DNA from: Candidatus Laterigemmans baculatus
GTDB lineage: Bacteria; Planctomycetota; Planctomycetia; Pirellulales; Pirellulaceae
Assembly: GCF_010367455.1 (NCBI RefSeq)
Contig: NZ_WRPR01000070.1
Span: forward strand, 1-58,750
Length of the DNA stretch: 58,750 nucleotides
Direction of reading: 5' to 3'
Shown: piece after piece, positions 25,298-33,297 of the stretch
How the letters are laid out: every line of letters begins with the position of its first letter
Position numbering within the stretch: position 1 is the stretch's first letter
Made by a program: the position numbers and the translations under genes
Notes under the pieces: model-generated
The model's database searches: none
What the model was told of the DNA's origin: nothing
The model's input: only the letters and a program-made list of their open reading frames with translations

Positions 25298-25356
25298 GTC
25301 TGCCTACCTCGATGTTCGGTTCACGGTGATGGGTGGGATCCGCTGGAAAGAGCGGC

Positions 25357-26304
25357 TCAGGAAACGCCCAGCTGACGCATCACTTCGCCGGTGATCAGCT
25401 TGACCAACTGCTCCTCGTCGATCTGGCCATCGCCCGCCGCAGCCGCGTTGCCTGCCGGTTGGTTGCCTGCCGGCTGGTTGCCTGCCGGCTGGCTTCCCGC
25501 CGGCTGGTTTCCTGCCGGCTGGCTTCCCGCCGCGGGACTCCCGCCGCTGCTTGCAGGCCGCGGGAACGCCCGCCGCTGGACTCCCGAGGCCTGCCACGAA
25601 TCGCGGAAGATATCGTTCGCGCAGACGTCGCAGTTCTTGTACTCGTCGGTGTTCCGCGGATCGGCGAAACCCCATTTGTCCTTCAGCTCCAGCAGCTCCC
25701 GCGTCTTCCCCTCGTCCAGATACTGAACGTGCCCCAGCTGCCGAGCGAGCATCAGCATTCGGCAGTAGGAGTCGAGGATCTCGGTCCACCAGTAGGCCCG
25801 CTCGACGTTCTCGCCGTAGCTGACCGTGCCGTGGTTCGCCAAGATGATCACGTTGGATTTGTCGACGAAGGGAATGATCGTGTCGGCAAAGGCTTGGCCG
25901 CCGGGCGTTTCGTACTTGGTGATCGGCACGTCGCCGAGGAACACTTCGACCTCCGGCAAAACGCACTGCGGGATCGCTTCGCGGGCGATGGCAAAGGCAG
26001 TCGCGTGCGGCGGGTGGCAGTGGACGACGCTGCGGATGTCGGGCCGCTGGCGATAGATCTCCAGGTGCAGCAGCGCCTCGCTCGACCGCTTCTTGCGTCC
26101 CGAGATCTGCTTGCCGGTCATGTCGACCAACGCGATGTCGTCGGGTTTGAGAAAACCCTTGCAGTGCATCGTCGGCGTGCAGAGGACCTCGTTCTCGCCC
26201 ACCCGCACCGTGATGTTGCCATCGTTGGCGGCGGCGAATTGGCGATCGTAGATGCGACGTCCAATGTCGCAAATGTCTTGCTTGATTTTATGGATGTTCT
26301 GCAT
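25357..26304 (-). CDS. Class II aldolase (fuculose/rhamnulose-1-phosphate aldolase type), BMC cargo
   Basis: 315 residues from the ATG at 26304; a TTG at 26319 is less likely. Zinc-dependent aldolase expected to split L-fuculose-1-P or L-rhamnulose-1-P into DHAP and lactaldehyde. The aldolase/adducin domain (about 1-235) shows HCHPPHATAFA (zinc His), LPEVEVFLG (acidic residue) and LANHGTVSYG (third His). A linker of repeated GNQPA/GSQPA pentads (about 255-290) leads to a C-terminal amphipathic helix, DEEQLVKLITGEVMRQLG, of the encapsulation-peptide type. The start overlaps the preceding BMC-P gene by 17 nt. Confidence 0.95.
   Translation of the reverse strand: MQNIHKIKQDICDIGRRIYDRQFAAANDGNITVRVGENEVLCTPTMHCKGFLKPDDIALVDMTGKQISGRKKRSSEALLHLEIYRQRPDIRSVVHCHPPHATAFAIAREAIPQCVLPEVEVFLGDVPITKYETPGGQAFADTIIPFVDKSNVIILANHGTVSYGENVERAYWWTEILDSYCRMLMLARQLGHVQYLDEGKTRELLELKDKWGFADPRNTDEYKNCDVCANDIFRDSWQASGVQRRAFPRPASSGGSPAAGSQPAGNQPAGSQPAGNQPAGNQPAGNAAAAGDGQIDEEQLVKLITGEVMRQLGVS
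25440..25542. repeat. 15-bp in-frame tandem repeat in the aldolase linker
   Basis: The unit GCCGGCTGGTTGCCT and close variants repeat about six times. On the coding strand it gives (N/S)-Q-P-A-G pentads between the catalytic domain and the encapsulation helix. Confidence 0.9.
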
Positions 26305-26587
26305 GGCTTCGGATGTCAATCGAATCGAGGATAGCCGCCGTGTTGGCGTCGATAGGTTTGATTTCGGGATAGAAAGGTTGAGCCGACTCGGGGCCTTCAG
26401 CCAAGGCGACGCGGTCGCCGACGCCCGAGCCGAGCAGATCGCAGGCGATCACCGTCTCCCCGCCATAGACCGCTTCGTCGCGACCGCTCAAGTCGGCCAA
26501 GATCTCGACCGCGCGGAGCGGAATGCCCTGCATCGAGGGATGGGCGCGGGAGAGCGTCACCGTGCCGATGACTTTGGCAATCTTCAT
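26288..26587 (-). CDS. BMC-P shell vertex protein (EutN/CcmL family)
   Basis: 99 residues. MKIAKVIGTVTLSRAHPSM is the typical opening of the pentameric CcmL/EutN fold, followed by VIACDLLGSGVGDRVALAEG, the 'D-x-x-G-A-G-x-G-D-x-V' core. It caps the vertices of the icosahedral shell. One of three BMC-P genes in the operon. It overlaps the preceding unknown gene by 4 nt (ATGA) and the aldolase by 17 nt, so it is tightly coupled to both. The C-terminal tail after AAILDSIDI is short and probably disordered. Confidence 0.94.
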   Translation of the reverse strand: MKIAKVIGTVTLSRAHPSMQGIPLRAVEILADLSGRDEAVYGGETVIACDLLGSGVGDRVALAEGPESAQPFYPEIKPIDANTAAILDSIDIRSHAEHP

Positions 26588-27420
26588 CGCGGTCGCCTCC
26601 TCTCGGCAGCCGATGCCGCGTCAGTTATTGATGCCCCCTCAGCCTTTGTTGTCTGGGCGAGCCGCACGCATTCGGCGGCCACCGCCACGCGGCCGCTGAA
26701 CGACAGCCGCTCGGCGTCGAGCACCCAGATCCGCGGCACAAACGCCGCGGCGATCCGTCCCACGTCCGCGATTCCCGTGACCGCGGCCGAGGGGATCGAA
26801 AGCTGGCGGGCAAAATGGTCGACCTGGAGCGCCGGCAAGTCGCTGATCACGACCCCAATTCCCGGCGGTACCTCGGCGGCAGAGCGCGGCAGCGAAGCGA
26901 CGCTGGCGACCGAGAGTCCGCGACTGGCCAGCTGCCGGACGTAAGCCGCGGTCCGCTCGGCGTGATTGGCATCGGCGATCCAGCAGAGAGTGGTCGTCGC
27001 CGCGGCCCCCGCGCTCACAGATTGATACTGCAGCGGCTGCGATGCCGCGGATTGCGAGCACACTGCCGCGCCGCGGACGACTTCGATTCCCCGGTGGCGG
27101 AGCTGATCGGCGGCTGCGGGAGTCACCACCGCGCGGGGTGCGAGCTCGAGTCGCTTGACTTCCTCGCCGAGCCCCTCCAACGTCCGCAGCGAAATCACCG
27201 ACTCGGCCATCCGCGCAGCCGCCGAGCTGTCCGACGGGCGATCGGCTGGCGGGTGACTGGCGATGTGGCTGGCGATGTGGCTGGCGGAGTGGTTGGGACC
27301 GAGTTGCTCGCGGAGCGCTTCGCGAACCAGGCGACCGATCGCCGCTTCGAGTTCCGCCCCGGCGAGGCTGGACTGGGGGCGCATGGCGGGAATGGCTTGG
27401 CCGGTGGGAGTGGGGGTCAT
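26584..27420 (-). CDS. BMC-operon protein of unknown function with an N-terminal encapsulation helix
   Basis: 278 residues, ATG at 27420. Residues about 20-41 (AELEAAIGRLVREALREQLG) form an amphipathic helix of the encapsulation-peptide type, followed by a His/Ser-rich linker with repeated SHIA units. LELAPRAVVTPAAADQLRHRGIEVVR resembles the short 'TP-A-x-x-x-L-R-x-x-G-I-x-V' segment seen in several BMC-associated proteins. The C-terminal 150 residues look like an alpha/beta domain (TLCWIADANHAERTAAY; IGVVISDLPALQVDHFARQL), possibly with a RpiB/LacA-like fold. No activity can be assigned. It overlaps both neighbouring BMC-P genes by 4 nt. Confidence 0.9.
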   Translation of the reverse strand: MTPTPTGQAIPAMRPQSSLAGAELEAAIGRLVREALREQLGPNHSASHIASHIASHPPADRPSDSSAAARMAESVISLRTLEGLGEEVKRLELAPRAVVTPAAADQLRHRGIEVVRGAAVCSQSAASQPLQYQSVSAGAAATTTLCWIADANHAERTAAYVRQLASRGLSVASVASLPRSAAEVPPGIGVVISDLPALQVDHFARQLSIPSAAVTGIADVGRIAAAFVPRIWVLDAERLSFSGRVAVAAECVRLAQTTKAEGASITDAASAAERRRPR

Positions 27421-27674
27421 CGGTCGATCACCCCCACGGTGCTCCAGCGGACCGGGGTGCGGCGGTCGCCGACGAGGCTGCGGGTATGCTCGCTGTCGCT
27501 GGTCAGGATCACCGAATCGCCCGGAGAAGCTCCAAAGTGGTCGATCACGATCAACGGCTCGCCGTCGCTCTGGCGGTCGACGCCGATCGGCTGCACAACC
27601 AACAGCCGCTGGCCGACCAAGCTGGGATGCTTGACGGTGGCGCGCGTCGTTCCGAGGACCAAAGCCGGTTGCAT
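27417..27674 (-). CDS. BMC-P shell vertex protein (EutN/CcmL family)
   Basis: 85 residues from the ATG at 27674 (MQPALVLGTTRATVKHPSLV); upstream in-frame sequence comes from the TACTGAG repeat and is not coding. The core VIDHFGASPGDSVILTSD matches the BMC-P consensus 'D-x-x-G-A-x-x-G-D-x-V'. Second of three pentamer genes. It lies 61 nt after the aldehyde dehydrogenase and overlaps the next gene by 4 nt. Confidence 0.93.
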   Translation of the reverse strand: MQPALVLGTTRATVKHPSLVGQRLLVVQPIGVDRQSDGEPLIVIDHFGASPGDSVILTSDSEHTRSLVGDRRTPVRWSTVGVIDR

Positions 27675-27710
27675 GAAGCGAGTGCAAAAAGAGGAAGCCG
27701 GGAAGAATCC

Positions 27711-27744
27711 GTACTCAGTACTCAATACTCAGTACTCAGTACTC
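27711..27744 (-). repeat. 7-bp tandem repeat starting at the aldehyde dehydrogenase stop codon
   Basis: On the minus strand the stop TGA opens TGAGTAC TGAGTAT TGAGTAC TGAGTAC, about four heptamers, ending 37 nt before the next start codon. Confidence 0.9.
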
Positions 27745-29268
27745 CGCCGTGCCGCCGACGACGTTCAGGTCATCAATCATGCTGCAGCGGCGTTCGCGGG
27801 TGAACGTGGCCGGGCTGGTGACGCCCTCGCCAGTCGGGCCGGCGATCGAGAACGAGATGTAGCCTTCGCCGCCGAGTCCGAGCGAAGCCATGCAGGGACC
27901 GTTCTTGACGAACAACGTCGTATCGAGCGTGCGGGCCATCTTGGTCATGTTGCGGACGTCGCGAGAGTGAATGATCGCGGTGTGCCGGAACCCATGTTCG
28001 TACTTCTGCGCCAGCTCGATCGCGTGATCGACGCAGCGGGCGCGGACGAAGGGAAGGAACGGCATCATTTGCTCGACCGAAACAAAGGGGTGATCCTCCG
28101 GGGTTTCCCCAAAGATCAACTCCACTCGCCGGTCGACCTTCACGCCCGCCGCTTCGGCCAGCTTCCAAGCGTCCTGGCCGATGTAGTCCTTATTCGCGGC
28201 GTCGTGCTTATCGTCGCCGACCTGGATGATCGCTTTAGACGTCAAGGCAGCGATCTGCGAGGCGGAGAGCCGCACCGCTCCGGCCCGCTCCATCGCCTCC
28301 ATCATCGCATCGAAGACGCTGTCGACGACAAAGACTTCTTTCTCGGAGATACACAGCAGATTGTTGTCATAGGCAGCCCCGCGAATGATCGAGCGAGCCG
28401 CGCGATCGAGGTCGGCCGTTTCGTCGACCACGACCGGCGGATTGCCCGGTCCGGCGACGATCGCGCGCTTGCCGCTGAGCAGCGCCGCACGGGCCACCGC
28501 GGGTCCTCCGGTGACGCAGATCAGCGCCACGTCGCGGTGATGGAAAATCGTGTCGGCCGAATCGAGCGTCGGCTCGCTGACGACACAGATCAGGTTGTCG
28601 AGCCCCAGCTCGCGATCGATCGCCTGGTTGAAGCGGCGGACTCCTTCGGCGGCGACTTTCTTGCCGGAGGGGTGCGGGTTGACGACGACCGTGTTGCCGC
28701 CCGCGATCATGTTGATCGCGTTGCCGGTAATCGTCGGCAAGCTGTGGGTCACCGGCGTGATCGCGCCGATCACGCCGAACGGAGCCCGCTCGACGATCGC
28801 CAACCCATGGTCACCGCTGAACGCTTGGGTCTCGAGGAACTCGACGCCGGGAGTCATCTCGCCGAGCGCTTTGAGCTTTTCGATCTTGTGCTCGGGACGG
28901 CCGACCCCCGTCTCCTGCATCTCCATCAGCCCCAATTCTTCGCACTGGTCGATCGAGATCCGGCGGATGATATCGATCACCCGGCGACGATCTTCTTTGC
29001 TTCGCTCGCGAAGCTCTTCGAACGCTTGCCGAGCCGCCGCGATCGCCTCTTCGGCATCGGTGAAGACCCCGTGGCGACCATGAAACGATTTTTTGCCATT
29101 CCGTCCGCCGTGGCTGCCGGTGGTATGGCTGCCAGCCGCTTTGTGACCGGGAACCGTCGCTTGCGGGCGATGCATGGCGGCCGAGGTGCCGTGGACCGGC
29201 GGCGGGTTGCCGACCTGAGCAAGGACTTCGGCAATGACATTGCGGATTAGGTTTTCGTCGTATTGCAT
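27736..29268 (-). CDS. CoA-acylating aldehyde dehydrogenase (PduP/EutE type), BMC cargo
   Basis: 510 residues from the ATG at 29268 (MQYDENLIRNVIAEVLAQVG); a TTG at 29283 is possible. The first 20 residues are a typical N-terminal encapsulation helix, followed by a His/Gly/Ser-rich linker and a catalytic ALDH domain. The nucleotide-binding region is PFGVIGAITPVTHSLPT and the catalytic Cys lies in NNLLCISEKE. Expected reaction: lactaldehyde + CoA + NAD to lactyl-CoA + NADH, by analogy with propionaldehyde dehydrogenase. The start is 11 nt downstream of the preceding BMC-P stop. Confidence 0.96.
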   Translation of the reverse strand: MQYDENLIRNVIAEVLAQVGNPPPVHGTSAAMHRPQATVPGHKAAGSHTTGSHGGRNGKKSFHGRHGVFTDAEEAIAAARQAFEELRERSKEDRRRVIDIIRRISIDQCEELGLMEMQETGVGRPEHKIEKLKALGEMTPGVEFLETQAFSGDHGLAIVERAPFGVIGAITPVTHSLPTITGNAINMIAGGNTVVVNPHPSGKKVAAEGVRRFNQAIDRELGLDNLICVVSEPTLDSADTIFHHRDVALICVTGGPAVARAALLSGKRAIVAGPGNPPVVVDETADLDRAARSIIRGAAYDNNLLCISEKEVFVVDSVFDAMMEAMERAGAVRLSASQIAALTSKAIIQVGDDKHDAANKDYIGQDAWKLAEAAGVKVDRRVELIFGETPEDHPFVSVEQMMPFLPFVRARCVDHAIELAQKYEHGFRHTAIIHSRDVRNMTKMARTLDTTLFVKNGPCMASLGLGGEGYISFSIAGPTGEGVTSPATFTRERRCSMIDDLNVVGGTAEY

Positions 29269-29279
29269 GAGACGGTTCG

Positions 29280-29591
29280 TCAATCTTGGCGGCTGTAAAC
29301 TTTTTGGCGGTCGATCGAAACGGTATCGACGATCCCGATGATCATGGCGTCGATCGGCAGATCCTTGGTCTCGGGAGTCAGCCGGGCGCTGCTCCCCTGG
29401 ACGACCAGAACCATGTCGTCGATCCCCGCGCCGAGCGTGTCGACGGTGACAAAAGTGCGTCCGGTGGTGACTAACTGGTCCCGGTTCGCGGCGTCCAAGC
29501 GATAGGGCTCGACGATCAGCAGCTTATGGCCGGTCATCGTGCCGACCTTCTGCGTGCTGACGACCGATCCGGTGACACGTGCGACGAACAT
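29280..29591 (-). CDS. BMC-P shell vertex protein (EutN/CcmL family)
   Basis: 103 residues, full length for the family. MFVARVTGSVVSTQKVGTMT and DTLGAGIDDMVLVVQGSSAR fit the CcmL/EutN pattern, with the pentamer-lining 'G-A-G' loop intact. First BMC-P gene in transcription order, 59 nt after the kinase gene. Three BMC-P paralogues with no BMC-T is the expected PVM shell composition. Confidence 0.95.
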   Translation of the reverse strand: MFVARVTGSVVSTQKVGTMTGHKLLIVEPYRLDAANRDQLVTTGRTFVTVDTLGAGIDDMVLVVQGSSARLTPETKDLPIDAMIIGIVDTVSIDRQKVYSRQD

Positions 29592-29650
29592 GGGGGAGGG
29601 GGTGCTAGGAGGTGCGGGCGAACAGGAGGTGCGGGCGAACAAAATGCGTT

Positions 29651-30835
29651 TCAGGAACCGAGCAGCTCCACGCACTGCCGGGCGACAATCAATTCTTCGT
29701 TGGTCGGCAGCGTCCAGATCTGCGTCCGGCTCCCCTCGGCATGCAGGGCCGCTTCGCCGGAAGCCGAACCGTTTTTGGTCCCGTCGAGCACGATCCCCAG
29801 CTCCTCGAGGTCGCGGCAAACGCTCGCTCGAATCGACCGTCCGTTCTCCCCGATGCCGCCGGTGAACACGAGCGCGTCGCAACCGCCGAGAGCCACCAAG
29901 TAGCCGCCGATGTAGCGGCGGACTTCGGCGACGTAGGTGTCGAGCGCGAGTTGGCACTGCGAGTCCCCATCGGCGGCCCGGCTTTCGATGTCGCGGATAT
30001 CGCCGCTGTAACCGCTCAGCCCGAGCAGCCCGCCTTCGGTGGCCAGCTTGCCGAGCACTTCCTCGAGCGACAGCCCGGTGTGGGCGAGGATCGAGGGGAG
30101 GGCAAACGGATCGAAGTCGCCGACACGGTTGTTCTGCGGAAGACCCGTCTGGGGGCTCATCCCGAGCGAGGTCCCCAGGCTTCGCCCGTCGCGGATCCCG
30201 CACACGCTGCTGCTCCCGCCGAGGTGGCAGGAGATGATCCGGCGAGCCCCGCTGCCCAGCAGTTCGCCGCAGCGAGTGGCGATATAGCGGTGGCTGGCCC
30301 CATGGAATCCCCACTTGCGGATGCTCAGTGCGTCCGCCCACTCCCGCGGAATCGCGTACTGCCGCATCGCTTCGGGAGCCGTCCGGTGAAAGTCCGTTTC
30401 GAAGGCGGCGACGAGCGGAATGTCCTGGACCTGAGCGGCCAAGGTCCGCATCGCAGCCACATAGGCCGGGTTGTGCGCCGGAGCGACCGTGTTCATCTCT
30501 TCCATCGCCGCGAGCAACTCGGCGTCGACGCGAAAGACTCCCGATTTGCGTCCCCCGTGGACCGCCTTGAAGCCGATCGCCGAGACTTCCGCCGGCGAGG
30601 CCAAGCAGCCATGCTCCGGATCGGTCAGCTGCTCGAGACAGACTCGCACCGCCACTCCGTGATCGGGCACCTGCCGCGTCCGATCCTCCCGCCACGAGCC
30701 GATCTCCGCGACCGAGCGACTCTCGGCGGCACCGATCCGTTCGATGCCTCCACGAGCAAGCGTCCGCTCGTCGGACATGTCCAACAACCGGTACTTGAAA
30801 CTGGTCGATCCCAGATTGGCGACGAGAATCCGCAT
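29651..30835 (-). CDS. ackA: Acetate/propionate kinase family protein of the BMC operon
   Basis: 394 residues, complete. ASKHA-type acetokinase motifs: NLGSTSFKYRLLD (adenosine/phosphate 1), VHGGRKSG, FETDFHRT, WGFHGASHRYIA, SCHLGGSSSVCGIRDG and FTGGIGENG. It makes ATP from an acyl phosphate supplied by PduL. In this operon the acyl phosphate is expected to be lactyl- or propionyl-phosphate more than acetyl-phosphate (inference). No encapsulation-type helix is visible at either end, so it may act outside the shell. Confidence 0.95.
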   Translation of the reverse strand: MRILVANLGSTSFKYRLLDMSDERTLARGGIERIGAAESRSVAEIGSWREDRTRQVPDHGVAVRVCLEQLTDPEHGCLASPAEVSAIGFKAVHGGRKSGVFRVDAELLAAMEEMNTVAPAHNPAYVAAMRTLAAQVQDIPLVAAFETDFHRTAPEAMRQYAIPREWADALSIRKWGFHGASHRYIATRCGELLGSGARRIISCHLGGSSSVCGIRDGRSLGTSLGMSPQTGLPQNNRVGDFDPFALPSILAHTGLSLEEVLGKLATEGGLLGLSGYSGDIRDIESRAADGDSQCQLALDTYVAEVRRYIGGYLVALGGCDALVFTGGIGENGRSIRASVCRDLEELGIVLDGTKNGSASGEAALHAEGSRTQIWTLPTNEELIVARQCVELLGS

Positions 30836-30905
30836 TGCTTAGCCAGCCGTGGTTGAGCGAAAGAGGGGGAGCGGAAAGGGGCGTGCGGGGAACGCTCGCT
30901 TTGTC

Positions 30906-31313
30906 CTAGGCGAGCAGCGAATCGCGGAGGCCTTCCGCCGGGCGGGGCAGCACGTGGCTGCTGACCAGCTCGCCGACCTGAGCGGCCGTCGCGGCGCCGG
31001 CTTCGACCGCCGCTCGCACGCTGCCGACGTCGCCGCTGACGACCGTCGTCACCAGCCCGCCGCCGATGTCGATGCGTTTGACGATCTCGACGTTGGCCGC
31101 CTTGGCCATCGCGTCGGTGGCTTCGATCAGAGCGAGCAAGCCCTTGGTTTCAATCAGACCGATTGCTTGGTTCATCGTGTGACTCGTGCTATGCAGTGAG
31201 AGAGGTTTTGAATTGGGAGCGGGCGAGAGATCCGCCGCCGCCGGTGGTGCGGCCGCTTGGAGTGCCGCGGCTTGCTTGGCCGCGAATTTTTTCTCCGCCG
31301 ATTTCTTCGCCAT
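30906..31313 (-). CDS. BMC-H shell hexamer protein, possibly with an N-terminal extension
   Basis: The BMC-H domain itself starts MNQAIGLIETKGLLALIEAT (ATG at 31175, 89 residues), with the pore loop in KRIDIGGGLVTTVVSGDVG and the usual end SSHVLPRPAEGL. The frame stays open to an ATG at 31313, adding a 46-residue Lys/Ala/Pro-rich segment (MAKKSAEKKFAAKQAAAL) with GC-rich third positions, as if coding. Neither ATG has a convincing ribosome-binding site, so the start is uncertain; the longer form is given here. Forms the facets together with the next BMC-H. Confidence 0.9.
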   Translation of the reverse strand: MAKKSAEKKFAAKQAAALQAAAPPAAADLSPAPNSKPLSLHSTSHTMNQAIGLIETKGLLALIEATDAMAKAANVEIVKRIDIGGGLVTTVVSGDVGSVRAAVEAGAATAAQVGELVSSHVLPRPAEGLRDSLLA

Positions 31314-31363
31314 CGGGATGCCGTGAGCGCAAAAGGAAGGAGGGGTGATCCGCCGCGAGCGGT

Positions 31364-31645
31364 CTAGCCCTTGCTGGCGACGTTCAAGACTTTGCCGAGG
31401 TCGGCGTGCGGGCGGGGGATGACCTGCACGCTGACGACTTCGCCGATCCGGCCGGCAGCCGCCGCCCCGGCATCGGTGGCCGCTTTGACCGCCGCGACAT
31501 CGCCGGCGACAAAAATGCTCACCAAGCCGTTGCCGACTTTGTCCCAGCCGAGGTACTGGACGTTGGCGGCTTTCATCATCGCGTCGGCCGCTTCGACCAA
31601 GGCGACGAAGCCGCGGGTTTCGATCATTCCAAGTGCGTCATTCAT
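31364..31645 (-). CDS. BMC-H shell hexamer protein
   Basis: 93 residues, one standard BMC domain: [20 protein letters not shown], pore loop [20 protein letters not shown], then [22 protein letters not shown]. The pore motif KVGNGL differs from the DIGGGL of the adjacent BMC-H, so the two hexamers should have different pores. The gene follows pduL by 45 nt and precedes the second BMC-H gene by 50 nt. Confidence 0.96.
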   Translation of the reverse strand: MNDALGMIETRGFVALVEAADAMMKAANVQYLGWDKVGNGLVSIFVAGDVAAVKAATDAGAAAAGRIGEVVSVQVIPRPHADLGKVLNVASKG

Positions 31646-31690
31646 GGGTAGCTTTTACCGGGTTGGGTGGAAAACAGAACGAGGGAGGAA

Positions 31691-32491
31691 TCAATGCTTG
31701 CAGCGACAATCCGACCGCTGCGGCTCGAGCTCGATCGCCGTGGCCGCGTCGAGATTGCAGGCGTTGCCTTCGTCGGTATCGATGTGAACCTCGAGCTTCG
31801 CCGCGTCGTCAGCCCGCACGAGCACGTCTTCGAACACGAGCGAGCAGCCGGGGCTGGTGACCTTCAACCGCATCAGGTCGCCGTTCTCGACGCCATAGTA
31901 CTTGCAGTCGCGGTGGTTGATATGCACGTGCCGGGCAGCCCGAATCACCCCTTGCTGCAACTGCACCGTGCCGGCTGGACCGACCAGCACGCAGCCCGGC
32001 GTGCCGGCGATGTCGCCGCTGTGCCGGACCGGGGCGTCGATCCCCAAGGAGATCGAATCGGTCAGCGCCAGTTCGACTTGGCTGTGCGAACGGGTCGGTC
32101 CGAGGACGCGGACGCTCGGCAACATCCGCCGCCGCGGACCGACGACCATCACGGTCTGGGCCGCGGCAAAAAATCCGTCCTGGTAGAGCGGCTTTTCGGG
32201 AGTCAGCGTCGCCCCAGGGCCGAACAGGATCTCGACGTGCTCGTCGGTCAAGTGGCAGTGGCGAGCCGAAATGCTGACCACCAGATTCGGTTTGTCCGCA
32301 GCCTCCGCCCGCGGCGATTGCCGCGAGGCAGCGGCCGAGTGGCCTCCGGCTGCGGCCGAATGAACGGCGTGGCCGCCGACGGCGAGCCGCCGGACCGCGT
32401 CGCGGACCAGCGCCTCGATCTGTGCGGGCTCGATCTGTGCGGGCTCGATCTGTGCGGGCTCGGAAGGGGCGGGGGAGGCTGGATGAGCCAT
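31691..32491 (-). CDS. pduL: PduL-type phosphotransacylase, BMC cargo
   Basis: 266 residues from the ATG at 32491. Converts acyl-CoA plus phosphate to acyl-phosphate plus CoA, regenerating CoA inside the compartment. The N-terminus holds three EPAQI repeats running into an encapsulation-type helix ([16 protein letters not shown]), then an Ala/His/Ser linker. The catalytic part has the two PduL beta-barrel domains, with zinc-ligand motifs [17 protein letters not shown] and [19 protein letters not shown]. The extreme C-terminus has two Cys (SDCRCKH). It follows deoR by 17 nt. Confidence 0.95.
   Translation of the reverse strand: MAHPASPAPSEPAQIEPAQIEPAQIEALVRDAVRRLAVGGHAVHSAAAGGHSAAASRQSPRAEAADKPNLVVSISARHCHLTDEHVEILFGPGATLTPEKPLYQDGFFAAAQTVMVVGPRRRMLPSVRVLGPTRSHSQVELALTDSISLGIDAPVRHSGDIAGTPGCVLVGPAGTVQLQQGVIRAARHVHINHRDCKYYGVENGDLMRLKVTSPGCSLVFEDVLVRADDAAKLEVHIDTDEGNACNLDAATAIELEPQRSDCRCKH
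32414..32462. repeat. 15-bp in-frame tandem repeat at the pduL 5' end
   Basis: The unit GATCTGTGCGGGCTC repeats three times and codes for three EPAQI pentads directly before the encapsulation helix. Confidence 0.9.
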
Positions 32492-32508
32492 GGAATTCGC
32501 TGCAGCTC

Positions 32509-33297
32509 TCAAGAGTCGGAAGCGGGTAATTCGGCGATGATTAATTCGACCCCAGCGTCGCGGAGCCGCCGCTGCCACGCGCTGTCGAGGGCCTCGTCGG
32601 TGACGACCGTCTGGGCTTCGCCGAGGCTGCACAAACGCGACAAACTGGCGTGCCCAAATTTGCTGCTGTCGGCGACGATCATCACCTCGCTCGAGGCGCG
32701 GATCATCGCCTGCTCGGTCTCGACCAGCAGCAGGTTGCTGTTGTAGTAGCCTTGGCTGTCCGCCCCGGCGATCGATAAAGCCGCGCGGCGGACGTGGATC
32801 TGCTCGAGCAACTGATTCGTAAACGGCCCCAGCGAAACCCCGGTGCGCACGTGGATGTAGCCGCCGAGCATGATCAGGTCGACCGAGTCGCAGGCGGCGA
32901 ACAGATTCGCCACCGGCAGACTGTTGGTCACCACCTGCAGCGGCCGGCCCAACAAATTTCGCGCTAGTTCATAAGTCGTGCTGCCCCCGTCGAGCAGAAT
33001 CGTTTCGTTGTCGGCGATCCGCTCGGCCGCGCGGCGGGCGATCGCCAACTTCCGCCCCCAAAGCGAATCCTGACGGCCGGCAAAGATCCGCATGCTCGTC
33101 GCCGAGCCGGTCCAGACCACTCCGCCATGCGTCCGCTTCGCCTCGCCTTGCTCCTCGAGGTAGTCCAGGTCGCGGCGGACCGTCGAGTCGCTGACCCCCA
33201 GCCGAGCTGCCAGATCGCTGAGCGAGGCGAAGCTCTGCGACTGAATCAACAGCCGCAGTTCCTGCCGCCGCTGCTCGCTGGAAGTGCCACTTGCCAC
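32509..33297 (-). CDS. DeoR-family transcriptional regulator of the BMC operon
   Basis: 262 residues, GTG start at 33297. The N-terminal winged helix-turn-helix is [26 protein letters not shown] (about 25-50), a clear DeoR signature. The C-terminal DeoRC sugar-phosphate-sensing domain contains [27 protein letters not shown] and the late AD-S segment VADSSKFGH. It is the first gene of the BMC operon, so it probably represses its own transcript and is released by a sugar phosphate such as fuculose-1-P (inference from the family). Confidence 0.95.
   Translation of the reverse strand: MASGTSSEQRRQELRLLIQSQSFASLSDLAARLGVSDSTVRRDLDYLEEQGEAKRTHGGVVWTGSATSMRIFAGRQDSLWGRKLAIARRAAERIADNETILLDGGSTTYELARNLLGRPLQVVTNSLPVANLFAACDSVDLIMLGGYIHVRTGVSLGPFTNQLLEQIHVRRAALSIAGADSQGYYNSNLLLVETEQAMIRASSEVMIVADSSKFGHASLSRLCSLGEAQTVVTDEALDSAWQRRLRDAGVELIIAELPASDS

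Noticed and set aside
27675-27725. 17-residue N-terminal extension of the second BMC-P protein
   Set aside because: It is coded by spacer sequence just after the TGAGTAC repeat; the ATG at 27674 gives the family's normal start.
26815-29250. 811-codon plus-strand frame opposite the BMC aldehyde dehydrogenase and shell genes
   Set aside because: It crosses three real minus-strand genes and their overlaps and has no domain-like sequence.
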